Shown in pieces: positions 12,901 to 24,638 of a stretch of DNA of 64,000 nucleotides. Positions within the stretch are counted from its first letter, which is position 1, and each line of letters begins with the position of its first letter. A program made the position numbers and the translations under genes. The notes under the pieces were generated by a model that saw only the letters and a program-made list of their open reading frames with translations, did no database searches and was not told the DNA's origin. This DNA is from Himantopus leucocephalus (Eukaryota; Chordata; Aves; Charadriiformes; Recurvirostridae): contig RSEF01000031.1 in NCBI GenBank assembly GCA_003993805.1, positions 57,760,190 to 57,824,189 on the forward strand, in the 5' to 3' direction.

Positions 12901-13715
12901 GTACATCAGCTAGCCTGGTCACTGCTCCGGCTCAGTGGGGCAGAACTCAGGGCATAACTCTATAATTCTTAAGCAACTGCCATTGTTCTCTGGATTGCAC
13001 TGTAGATATAACCTCCATTCATCTCCAGGAAAGCTGAATGATAAATGGATCACTGTCTTCCATTGCAAAGTCCCATTTGCAGTAGCTAACTCCTTGCTCA
13101 AGCAGAAAAATATATATCAACGCTCAGGAGCTGAAAGCTGAAGTGAAAAACATTTAGACTTGAAAGAAAGTTCAGACTTTACACAAGAAAGCTATTATTA
13201 AAATATATTATCCACAGAAATATGATTTTTTTCTTCACTTGGAAATGCTGTGCTGTGTACTGCCCACTGTCCAACTGGTTGTACTAGATGGTGTTAATGA
13301 TTTTGGTTTTGCATCATAGGATTTTTTTAATTTGGGGAAGGATATTTCAGATCTGTGTGGTTCTATGACCCCTATCATCAAGCAGTAGTTCTGCCTATTT
13401 ATTCTGTAAATTGTCATGAGCAGAGACTGTGCTCATGCTATACTGCTTTGCAGCCCAGTTGGTTCCTAAATGTGGCTCCCCTGTGCTATGACTGCTGGAA
13501 AATAAAAATCATTGTCATTTATTTTTAACTGTTTTTATTCCCACAGTAATGTCAGGGAAAATAAAATAAAATAAAGGTACAGCTATAAGAAGGCAAAACA
13601 GTGTTATGAGAAATGGAAACAGCACTGAAAACTGAAGGGAAGGGTGCTCAGCTCCTCTCTTCCTCTTAACCCTACTGTCTCTGCATTGCCTCTTTCTGCT
13701 GCGTCTCCTTCTACT
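12901..13715. other. No gene seen
   Basis: I see no recognised repeat or gene here apart from a short (aaata)n run near 13558-13575. The several 60-70 codon frames on both strands overlap one another and show no domain. Confidence 0.5.
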
Positions 13716-13927
13716 CTGCCCCAAAGTTACCAAACATTCCCATGGATTAATGGCTTTATGGATTTTGACTATAAAAATATTTGTATACTACATAATTTTT
13801 GCCTTTGCAGGTGGAAGAATTGTCAAGTGAGTGTGGAAAACTACCGGATTCAGCCAGAGGAGCTTAAAACTCTGGACTGTGTCATTCCCTGACACAGCTT
13901 GGCTCTTGATAATGGCTGTGTTACAGC
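13716..13927 (+). repeat. Left arm of a ~0.2 kb inverted repeat
   Basis: This arm is repeated in reverse complement at 14842-15063. The match is densest from tggctttatggattttgact (13751) to ctgtgttacagc (13927), about 90% identical by eye, and continues more weakly outward to ctgccccaaag at 13716. Inside it are gcctttgcag (13801-13810), a splice-acceptor-like end after a T-rich stretch, and gtgagt at 13827-13832. Beyond 13927 the two arms diverge abruptly. I do not recognise the unit as a known transposon. Confidence 0.9.
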
Positions 13928-14841
13928 GTCCTTTTCCTGCACAGAGCATCAAGTCTCTCACCCAGATGGCCGCCTCCATCGGCAGAGTGAGGACAGGTCC
14001 AGCCAGAGGGAAGGCAGATGAGTCTCCAGGGTGACACCGGGAGAAGTCCTGGTAGATGTTTCCCCTTTCTGACACTTCCACCCTCTGGCATGGCTGCCAG
14101 GGACTATGTAAATGTACACTACAGCCTCAGCCTGCAGATCTTTTTGAAGTTAAAAGGAGTTTTATTGTCTGTTTAAGTGGGTAAAGATTTAAACCTGTGC
14201 TGAGAGCCCTTACAGTCCCACCACTCCTCTGTACGTAAGTGCTGCTAAGTCTCTATTCAGAATCTTGCAGGCAGCTCAATGCCTCCATTTAAAATGTTTC
14301 CTTTCAGCAGGAGGCAATTTTTGTACCACCAGGGTGCAGAAGGGAGAGGAGAACACCTTGGCATTTATCCTGTATCTAGTATTGCTGACTGCTGCCCAGG
14401 ATCAAATACAGCAAGTGAATAATCAATGCCCTGGATTGTGCTGAACTTTTACCGCATTCACACTGCTTTTTCAAAAATTATCAGTGCAGCAGGTTCAGAT
14501 TATTCTATTCATATGAGTATGCAGGGAAAATATGCATTGGGAAATGCAAATGAAATATTACTCACTATAATTAACAATATTTTGCTGACTGGCTGTGATG
14601 AAACGTCCTATTGCTTTACGAACCCACCACCCCCACACACACGTTCCCTCCTTAGCCAGTTTTCCCTTATCCTATTGCCATTAAAAATGGTAAGCTCTTT
14701 AAAATGAGGACTTCACATTATTTTATATGTCTCCATTGCTTCTTGTGCCATAGATATGGTTCTGGTGATCTGTCTGTGTTACAATATACATACAGTAATA
14801 AACTGAGGTTATATTTGCATAATATGTATCCTTTCTCAATT
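13928..14841. other. Spacer between the inverted arms
   Basis: The 914 bases between the arms show no transposase-like frame. The plus strand has a 93-codon frame at 14426-14707 with no recognisable domain and a short CA run near 14631-14641. A stretch around 13960-14060 is GC-richer than its surroundings. Nothing here explains how the arms were made. Confidence 0.5.
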
Positions 14842-15063
14842 GCTGTAACACAGTCATTATCAAGAGCCAAGCTGTGCCAGGGAATGACACAGTCCAGAAT
14901 TTTGAGTTTCTTTGGCTGATCTAGTATTTTTCCACACTCACTTGACAATTTTTCCTCCTGCAAAGGCAAAAATTATGTAGTATATAAATATTTTTATAGT
15001 CAAAATCCATAAAGCCGTTAATGCACAGGAACGTTTTAACTCCTAGATAATCTTTGGCCACAG
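14842..15063 (-). repeat. Right arm of the ~0.2 kb inverted repeat
   Basis: This is the reverse-complement partner of 13716-13927, with an extra block of about 12 bases near its outer end (15041-15052). Read on the minus strand it keeps the T-rich stretch and gcctttgcag (14967-14958) and the gtgagt at 14941-14936. From 14957 the minus strand is open for 79 codons to a stop at 14720-14718, in the frame EEKLSSECGKILDQPKK and onward to LDCVIPWHSLALDND. I do not recognise that peptide. The left arm has indels in the same interval and a stop instead, so the arms do not share a preserved coding frame. Confidence 0.9.
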
Positions 15064-18000
15064 TCAGTACATGAAAAACTGCTGATGCAGATCTAGTCTG
15101 GGAAGATACCCTATGACCCCAGAAGATTTTTCATACTTACAATGAAAGTTTCAGCCCTGGATCCAAACTCCTCTCTTGTCCAGAGAAAGTGAGGTGAAGA
15201 CTGGATTTCAAATCAACCTTCATGTCTTGGGATTTTTTGTATTTACAGGTAGAACTCCTCTCCAGAAATCTACATCAAAATGCCTCCCAAAAGTCCATGC
15301 TGAAGTTTCTGTAGTATGAGCAAAAAATTTGCTCTTCCAAATGCCAATGATTAGTTCTTAAAAATCTTTTACTAGACACTATGCTTGTGAGATGATATAG
15401 GAAAGAAATAATTTTTAATGACAATAAAACAACAACGTAAGCAAGTTTCAAGTTTCAGCAAATCTACCCATTGCTTTGATTTCTTGCAGGTGATTATAAT
15501 TCTGCTGATGCCAGACAATTCTCTCTGTAACTATGACAGGTTACACGTTAGCAGAAGCATGAGCACTCTCAAAACACTGCTGCAGTGTGTGATGGGATGC
15601 AACCAGTTCAGTACTACAGAAGTAGTTCTCTACCATGACAGGGTATCCAGCCAAGGTACGCAACCATAGTTTTTTACTGGGATACAGTCATTCTCTATCC
15701 ACTTTTATTTTGCATTACCCACTTGATTTTGCACAAACTACAAAGGGATTTAGCCAAAATTCCTTCATGACAACCTTAAATTTGCTGCCTTTAAGCCACT
15801 GAATCTTGATTGTCCTTATTTCATGGTCCATTTTTCACCAAAATAAAAGAGACTTTTCACAGAAGTAAAATATAAGAATCATCATATCGCAATATTAAGC
15901 ATCTTTTGAAGTGTGGAAATCACATAGATGAGAGCTTGACAACCAAAAAGTCCTCCTACATCTTTAGCAGACACTGCTAATACAGAAGATATGTTCATTG
16001 ATATTTTTACCTAAAAAATTAGTTATTACAATTCACATCTTTCATATTCTTGAAATCTGATGTGACCAAAACTGTGACTACTGTCACAAAATGCAGAGAC
16101 TAAAATGACATCCTAAAAAAATAAAATACCAAACATAGATGCAAACCATTGCCCAGGTTTTCACTGACTGAAAGGGGAGATAGTGTGGCTCTGCCTTTGG
16201 TACTTCTACCTATGAATTAATATTACTCAGCAAGCTGGTAATTAGAGCACCTTGTGGATTTATCTGCTAGACATTCTTCCAGTAAAAAACATAGAATCAG
16301 TGAATTTAAAAGTTTTTGCAAGAAAACATCGAAGTGAATGGATTTCTAGTTTCAACATTGTTTAACAATCTATACTAATACTTTCTAAGTCATAAGCCCA
16401 GGCTTTGTAGTCCAAAATTACTATGTCTAAACTGTGATTTATTTGGGGAGTTTACATTTTAATAAATAGATCAAATTTGGTCTTAAGACATGACATGTCC
16501 AAAGCATAAGAAAATGGTACAGCAAAACCATTTTTCATTTTACTGGGGCTAGTTGAAATTTTGCCTTCAGGGGACTAATTTGGAGCAGAAAAAAATATCA
16601 AAATATCTGGGATTTTCCCAGGACATGTTGTCATTTCTATGACTCTTACAAGTCCCTCCAAGTTCGTAGGCTGGACAGAAGGATTTGCTTTGTACTCCTT
16701 ATAAACAATGTGAGCTCAGGAGCTGCAGATGAATGCAGCATGAAACTAACCAGGTCATCTCTGATTTCTTTGAAATATATCTCTCCATGCCAAGGAATGC
16801 CCAAGGCAGGATGAGATGGACTATTTCTGCTGGTGATATACCAACAAAGCAATACACACAGGATGGATCAAGGAAAAAGAAATCTTGGCCAGTCGTGCAT
16901 CATGAGAATTCAAGTTTTTGCTGCTGGCACTCCCCTTCATTCTTCAGAACATCTGCACAGCTTCACCTCCAGCTCTTCCCCTCTCTCCACATCAGCTAAT
17001 GGCAATTACAGTTCACCCCCCCGCCTCATTCCCCTATCACCTCCACCGAACCAGTGAAGGAAAATAGCTTCAGGGAGATAGGAGAAAAACACAGAAACAA
17101 CGACATGAGTGCTCAGTAGCAAGTCCAGACCCTGACATTTACCATCAATGCCTGACAATAATCACAGCACAGGAAACACATTTAGTAAATAATTAGCATT
17201 AGTGTTGCTTGTATCGTTTTCCTCTGTTAGGCAAGTTGCAGAAGGATAATGTCCACTTTATGCACAAGTGCTTTATTTCATCATTTCCATACTGGTTGTA
17301 CATTTATATATAGCAGTTTCTCCACTGACATATTTCTGAATAGGCTCTGCTGCTTTCATAGAGACAATGTGGGCATTGCAGCTCCTTGACCTGGCTTATT
17401 TCTTAACCTGTGGACTTAAAAGGGAATCTTGAATGGCCGTGTCTTGTTGCCTAAAACATTTTCATTTGTTGTTGCCAAAGATAACTCATTATTAAAATAC
17501 TACTGGGAAATATTTACCAACACCCCCACACACACATTTTTTAAGGTGATTGTAACAGATCCTATTACTTCATGACTTTGGGAAATGAGCCATAAGGAAG
17601 TTTTGAAACGTCTCCTTAATTCCAGTCATTGACCTGCCATGTCAGAGCAGTCCGATTCCTGAAATACAGTTGTGGCAATGGGATGCTGCTGGAAGAACCT
17701 GGCCATGCTCAGTACTGTTGGAGCCATTCTCCAGACCCTTTCCCTCCTCTTGTCTGGTTGTAGTTTGTCCTTGAAAGTAAAGATGATAGGGATGGGCAAC
17801 TATGAAGTTATTTCATCCTCTCTCTATCTCTCCCCGCCCTCACAGCTTTCCATCAGACTGCCATTCCTTTTCTAAATATTTCAAACTGGCAGCCTTTAAA
17901 AGCTCATTTCTCCTGTGTGAAACAGCAGTAAAGCTAATAATTTCAATGCATTCTTGAATAATGCATTATTCATTAATTCTTGCAATTAATACTAATTGGT

Positions 18001-18279
18001 CTCAAAAGACTTTATTTGGTTTATTACCAAACACACACCTTCCCAGGCACCTCGCTGTACTTATACTATGCATTCTTGCAGCTTCTTTAACCTGTTGTCT
18101 GACCATACTGCATTCAGTAGGTGTTTTAAACCTTTTTTTTTTTGTAATGTAGACAACAGCAGTGTTGTCTGTAGGTGCTGGCTATATCCAATATGTTCTT
18201 TCTGCGCACATTCTTGCAAATCCTTCTGCCTACTTCTGTAAATGCGTATTTGAATCTGAATGCGTAAACGACCTGCTGT
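15064..18279. other. No gene seen
   Basis: This is AT-rich DNA without a recognised repeat. A short cccccacacacacac run lies near 17522-17536. Frames on both strands stay below 90 codons and show no domain. Confidence 0.5.
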
Positions 18280-18433
18280 CCCCATCAGATTATTTTTAAA
18301 GGAATACATTAAGCAGGGAGGGAAACTGAACCATCTCTATCGCTAGGTGTAAACATCCCCATCAGATTATTTTTAAAGGAATACATTAAGCAGGGAGAGA
18401 AATTGAACCATCTCTATTGCTAGGTGCAAACGT
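18280..18433 (+). repeat. 77-bp tandem duplication, two copies
   Basis: Copy one is 18280-18356 and copy two is 18357-18433. Both begin ccccatcagattattttt and end taggtg.aaac.t. I count five substitutions in 77 positions and no indels, about 6% divergence. The copies abut exactly. The unit matches no transposon or gene I know, so this is a local duplication that has had time to diverge. Confidence 0.96.
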
Positions 18434-21400
18434 CCAGGCAGGTGGGTTAATCATGGCAAATCTCAAGAGACAACTTGATTCTGTGTCATGAGATAGGCCT
18501 TTTCACCGGATCTGCTAGTGTGAAGCAACTCTTCTCTAAAAAAAAAAAGTGTTGCTTTTCTTCTGATCCTAGAGTTCCTCCCAGTACACCATACATCAAA
18601 ATTTTGTATTATTTTACTAGATGTGTAATATTGCACAATAATCACTGACCCTGAAATGAAGACAAATAAGTAGCTAGATCCAACAGCACTTTCTCATTGA
18701 CTTGCATAGATCTAACAAGTGTTAAATTTATCCAAAGATAAAAAAGCTTTCCTTTGTTCCTTCTGTAGTCAATGGAGAGAGACAGAATACAGAAAATCCT
18801 ATTTAATTCTGTGTGCTCAGAGAGACTGCTTGGAGATACTCATTTTTCTCCATTAAGTGTAGAGGAAATCCAGGAGAAATAGCTTTCTCTAGGATGAAAA
18901 TAGCATTTCTTTTTTCTCCCGATATGCTTATATAAAATACAAAATGGTTGAAAAATACAAGCTGAATTAGCGCACAACAATAATGCTGAACAAACCGCTC
19001 AAGCACAACACAGTCCTGCAAAGGGAGCCGGAAACAAGTATTCAGACATTCATTTCTTCTGGATTAAAGAAGGGATTAAACTTGGCTGTAAAATAAATCC
19101 TAAGGTTTTACTGTCCTAGAATTCCTGCTCAAACACACCTTTCATATCAAAGGGATGTGTTTCTGATCAGGAAAGATTTTTTACAAAGGAAGAGTCAATG
19201 ATACCATTCTAGTGTAAAGACTGAGAGAATGATGGTATTCAAAAAACCTTCCTATCCTTTGAGTTTCCAATTATAATTCTTAGCTTTACACACAGTGTGG
19301 AAGATTTTATTGCTTGTTATTCCCTGTGGGCACCACAACACCAGCACAGGTAAATGTTCTCTTCTCCGCTAAGCTATTTACTGAATTCCAGGTAGTCACT
19401 ACCTAAAGGCAACATAAAACTCCATAGCAGCAGTCCTTCTGGTGCCTCTTCAAGCCAACGCAGACTGAAAGCATTTGTTCACTCCAGCAGTTTCAGAGAA
19501 TGGCTTTTCTGTTGTATAAAGAAAATACCTTTGTTTGGGCTAGTCTGCCTTTCCCCATCATCTGTAGGACAAAAAAGTCAAGAAAGGAGTAATATGCAGT
19601 AACGTGCAGAAAGAGAAGAAAATCATACCCCCATGACATTAATTTAGCCCATGCTCAAAAACTACCTTCTCAGATCTTTTTGGTCATCTATTAGACGAAA
19701 GCAAACCCTTCTCTCAGCACTGCTGAGTCCAGTTCAGTGCTCTAAAACAGTCCAGTTATTTCTTAGGACATACTCTGATTTACTCTGAAAGGTAATTTCC
19801 TCCCTAGTCTCCCCACATTCTCACATTTAAATCCAGATGTTTTTAAATCTGTCTGGAAATTCGAGCTCTGGAAATCTCACCTGAGCTGGGAAGACATGAA
19901 AGCACTTCTATTAAGCTTAACCTAAAGAGAAGAAAATGTTCATAAACAAGACTGTGAGAAATCACACAGTTCTCTCTTCCACATCTCAGAAACTGAATGC
20001 ACCTGCAAGAAAAGAAACTATACAGTGAACTGTCAAGGCAAATAATCATGTAAATAAGGACACAAGATACCACAGAGTCATCTGTTTTCCTGAGGACCCT
20101 GTCTTCTCTACATAGATCAATACAGTCAGTTGAATGTGAAAAGGCATATTAAGGGCATGGTGATCTAATCTCCTGTATCCCTCTCTGCCTTGGGTACTCT
20201 ACTGACACTGCCCCACACTTCCCATGGGCTGCATTATAGGGCATCGTTTACTGCTACCAGCAATGTTACAGGGCAAACTGTTGCATAATTACAGCAGCTA
20301 GTATTTGTCTTGATATGTCTTTTTCTCAGGCTATTGATTTCTTCATAGTCAGGGAACATAAAGTGATGTACAATACTCCAAACTAATTTAATCTTACTTC
20401 ATGCTTTGTGGCTGTCAATGTCCTTAATCCCAGGATGTCTGAGTTAAAGCTTAAGAAACTGAGATGATTCAGGGGAAAGGATTATAAAAATAAATAATAA
20501 TTAATTACAGTAGGGAAAGGATAAAGGTAGGGATGACCATTCATTAGCTTGAAACCACCAATGCTGCCAAGGCATCCAAACTTGAAATTGTGCATCACCA
20601 AATGGAGGCTTCACCACTGCTTCCATTATTAAGAAAGCAATGCTACTGTCAGTGGCTATGCAGAAAGTGACTGAATACACTCCTCTCCTCCTGGAAACTG
20701 ACTTAACTCTTCTTTTTCTAAGCATTTCAGAAAGTAAGACTCCTACCAACCTCAGCTCCTGTGTCAACTTACTTGCAGCTTGCCATATCCAAACTACAGG
20801 ATATACTGGATCTATTATCAGCATCTCAACAGTAGGTTTGTGCCTGGCTCTAAAAGACAGGGAAACCATTTCAAAGAAATGCAGAATTAAAGGCATGTGA
20901 AAAAATCACTCATTTAAAGTCTGGATGTTCATGAAGGAGACAGTGAAAACCATTTTTATGATGCTCCTAAGTTCTTTGAAAACATTATGGGAAAAAAAAT
21001 ATCACTTTATTATGAAATCAGTGAAAAAAGTATAGGAAATTAATCTATATAAATGAAGGCACTCCACAGTATTTCATGATAATATTAAAAGTTTGTACAA
21101 CTAAAAGTGAAAAATTTCTTATTTTTGCTGATGCAAAATTATCTTTCCTGATGGTAGCCAAAACAAGGTTATAATTAATGTATGTATATAGGATATAAAC
21201 TGAGTTGCAATATATTTTCATATTCAAAGTTTTTTAAGACATAGAAGTAAAAAGAAAAATAATTTTCAGATAAATATCTTTTTTCTTTAGAAGCCCTGTG
21301 TAGCATAAGTTTGGTTGGAAAGGGAGCTTTTCCCTAAAACTATAGTAAATATGTGCTTTTGATTGTTTTTATTGTTTTGATGATATTTCCATCTTAAAAA

Positions 21401-22624
21401 AAAAATAAATGGAAAAAAAAAGTCTGTGCAATGTTAATTTGTATTACAAAGCTTTAAGGAAAAGTGATGCTGTACTTGCAATGAAAGATATCAAAATAAT
21501 TAACCAACGAGATTTGGTGAAAGTAAATTTTCAATCCATACCAGAATTTGTGTCATCTGTGTGAGTTTGAAATAAATTGTAACTGAGAATGTTCATTTGC
21601 TGTAAGAAATAACATAGCAACTTGAAGGATCAGGCTCTTTCGTTACCAGAGCCTTTGTTTGATTAAGGATTTTGATTGGGGGAGGGGAGATTGAGCATGA
21701 AATTATTTAAAGTCATTACACTCCCTTATTAAATATGATCCTTCATGAAATTGCTCATCCAAAACAAAGAGAAAGGCAGGTGTTGCACAGAAAGAATACA
21801 GTGAAATTAATGAAAATTTAAAGTTGACAACTACAGAAACATCGCTACAAGTCTGTATACAGAAACCTCCTGCACTGCGAAACAATGCAAAACTACAGTA
21901 TTTTTACCACGTATTGTGGGCACTTTAAAATAGTTCCCATGTTTTATTGCTGTTCAAATTATTTCTTTGATAAAGCATTTGAAAAACACTTTGAAAAAGC
22001 AATTATATATCTGTTTTTTCAATGTTCAGCGGACTTTTGGAGAAGGACCTGAGTTTCCATCTGTTAAATGAGTCAGAAAAAAATCCTAGTGGGATTTGTA
22101 TTTCAAGTCAACTTTGCTACATGTTTTCCTCAATAATTTAAATCTATGTTGAAAAAGAAATCCTGTAAAAAAGTTGTCCACATTCTGGTGGCACATGTAA
22201 ATGTGTGGCACAATGTCTCCACTACTGCAGGTTTTTCTACTGTTATAGACCTGTCAAAGAAAGCAGTATTTCTCAACTAATGCATAGTTTCAAGCTGATT
22301 GTCAATCTGACTGAGCGGCAATATCACTGAATAATGTAACATGCCCCCTAACAGGAAATTACTTCTTTTCTCCCATCTAAATGCACATTATCTAGACATT
22401 GATATAATCTGAAAAAAACTTATCTCCCCAGGCTTGGTGATAAACAAAATAGCGTCTCAGATCTAGAAGCTATTTTACAGTAGAATCATGCTCAAGTCTT
22501 AAAATATCTGTTGGGGGGGAAAGAAAAAGAAACACACTAAAAATGTCACAAAAGAGCATAGAAACTGTACTCTCTTTTGTCCTGACAGCATAAAAATTAA
22601 TGTCACTTTCATGGCAAAAGAGCT
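18434..22624. other. No gene seen
   Basis: AT-rich DNA with homopolymer A and T runs (for example near 18539-18549) but no recognised repeat. A 131-codon minus-strand frame at 20501-20896 is the longest and lacks any domain; a plus-strand frame overlaps it over 20640-20900, which suggests composition rather than coding. Confidence 0.5.
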
Positions 22625-22900
22625 ATGTGTGTATACGTGATATATAATAGATACATATCTATATATGTGACTAGTGTATGTGTATATAAATACATATATT
22701 TCTATATGTATATAAACACATTTAGTAATGTATGCACATACATTTATGTATTTATACATAATTAGACACATAAATGCACATTTATATTATTATTCATATC
22801 TAGATTTGTATATACTTAGACAATTTAGACATCTATATATGATTATATATTATTATTCCTTACAAATATATCTATGTCTGTATATAATAAGCATAAATAC
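22625..22900. repeat. TA-rich low-complexity tract
   Basis: About 275 bases are dominated by degenerate tatata, tatgta and acatat words, including gtgtatataaatacatata and tttatattattattcat. No unit repeats cleanly for more than a few copies, so it is a decayed microsatellite or low-complexity region. The Y/I/C/H-rich frames read from it on both strands are artefacts of this composition. Confidence 0.85.
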
Positions 22901-23819
22901 ATTTAATGAGCAACTACAACAAAATTTCTCAGAGTAACCTTCTGCTGTAGAATAAACTTTGGTGTCCAGTTTACGTTCCCAGTTCAATACTGAGTGTGAG
23001 TGTGCTTCTCTCAGGTAGCTGTGAACACCCACTGTGTTACATCCAAATGGAGCAGAGTATCCACACACATGGATTGAAATAAACCTGCATAAAAACACCT
23101 AAAAGAAAATGCTATTGATGCAACATTTGAAGCGTTTTCTTTTATGATGTTCACACGGTTCCAAACCATTTGAAATCTAACTTCTCTATGACTGAGTGGT
23201 TTCTCAAGTTGAAAAAACTGCTGAGCCTCACAAAGCTGGCTAAGGCATGATGTGAACGGAACATTTGATTCTTTCCATTTGCCAGAAGGCAATTAGCAGT
23301 TTATTTTCTGGACAAAGCAAGCATGCCGAATGCCAGTACTAGTGATCTATGCATTAATTGAGCAAAGACACCACCCAGGAATCGGCACTTTTACTGACCA
23401 GAAACACAGATCGGGAACAGAGCAGTTTCTCAATGACTATAGGCAGAAGTATTAACATTTAACCTCAGCACAGACCACAGAAGCAGCAAAGTCTTTCTTA
23501 CTGGTAACCATCGCTTACACTGCAATTCATGTTTCCTGGTGGAACAAAAAATACAAATTGCACTGTGTCTTCAAAATATGACTCTGGAAGATGATATTGC
23601 AGAACTCTTTCTTCCTCAACTACCTCTGAAGTCCAGTTTTCAAAAAAACATTTAATGAAATAATATTCCCAGAAATATTCTACGTTTGGCAAATGGAACT
23701 GCAAAAAGTATCAATGGAACTGATACAGACATCAGCAGCCTCCCTCAAAAGCAACAAATAAAAACCCCAAAAGTTTCACTCGTGTGCGTGAGGTCACAAA
23801 GTTGAACTGCGTGCACACC
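22901..23819. other. No gene seen
   Basis: I see no recognised repeat or gene. Frames are under 95 codons and overlap each other on opposite strands. Confidence 0.5.
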
Positions 23820-24246
23820 TGTGATGGTTTAGCTGTGGCAAACAGCCAAACACCCACCCAGCCGCTCACTCACTCCCTCCCCCTCCTTAGTCAGATGAGA
23901 GAGCTGTGGGCCAAGATAAAGTCTAAGGCATTGTTTGTCATTAACTATCTTGGGCAAAACACATTTGGGGAAATTAATTAATTTTTTTTTGCCAAATAAA
24001 ATAGATCTGAGCAGTGAGAAATGAAGACAAAGATTAAAACAGGTTTTCTGCCTTACACATATTTTGGCAGAGGCTCCTCACCCATGGCTGAGGGGCTGGG
24101 TCTGTCCCCTAGGTGAGTCTGTTGGAGCTGGCTGGAACCAGCTGGAACCATCCGTGACCATCCCAGAGCAGCCCCTGGCCTCCTTTTACAGAGAACACCC
24201 TCGCAGTCCCACGACCACCAAAACCTCGCCAGGTGCCCCCAGTACA
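23820..24246 (-). mobile_element. Solo-LTR-like copy of an avian endogenous retrovirus
   Basis: The plus strand starts tgtgatggtttagctgtgg, then acccacccagccgctcactc and a C-rich stretch. It continues with gggcaaaacacatttgggg, an aaattaatt/T-rich block containing minus-strand poly(A)-signal-like words, and ccaccaaaacctcgccagg before ending agtaca. This order is that of a widespread bird retroviral LTR read in reverse, known to me from memory. Termini of the TGT...ACA type fit an LTR. The flanking acacc and acatc could be a decayed five-base target duplication (4 of 5 match), which is weak. No gag, pol or env sequence adjoins it, so I infer a solo LTR. The family name needs a repeat library. 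Confidence 0.72.
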
Positions 24247-24638
24247 ACATCTTATTGTCCGTGAAATGTAGACAAGAGCCAAGACATAATCTCAATCTGC
24301 ACCTATAGTCCCAGGACAGACAAGTACTTTTTCTTTTTTCTCGACCATCTGTGAGTTCCTCTCCAATTTCATTTTTCTCTCTCCAGATTCCATTGGTTTT
24401 ATGCAAACCTGAGTGGTCTGTGAGCCACTTTGTACAATGGCGTTCATCTTCTGCAAGAAAGGGCAATTTACAACACTTCAGTTTCCCCAAAATACAGAAG
24501 AAACACCATCAGATATTCTGAGTATTTATCACACCCTCCCATTCCTCTCCTGCTCTTTTTAGTTCCTTTTCTTCCTTAGAAGCTTTTTTCTCCTCTGTCC
24601 TGGTTTGAGATAAAACAGGACCAATTTTGGTCAGTAAC
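24247..24638. other. Unassigned sequence up to the gap
   Basis: This 392-base stretch is not clearly LTR or unique. Its last 40 bases, starting tgtcctggtttgagataaaa at about 24597, look like the 5' edge of an avian LTR on the plus strand whose remainder would lie in the gap. That reading is weak because only the edge is visible. Confidence 0.35.

Noticed and set aside
14718..14969. Minus-strand 83-codon frame in the right inverted arm as a conserved exon
   Set aside because: The left arm has indels and an early stop in the same interval, and I do not recognise the peptide. It is kept only as a lead in the findings.
22499..22937. Tyr/Ile/His-rich frames around 22.5-22.9 kb
   Set aside because: They are translations of TA-rich low-complexity DNA on both strands.
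24053..24490. 145-codon minus-strand frame as a gene
   Set aside because: Its second half overlaps the LTR-like copy at 23820-24246 and it shows no retroviral or cellular domain.
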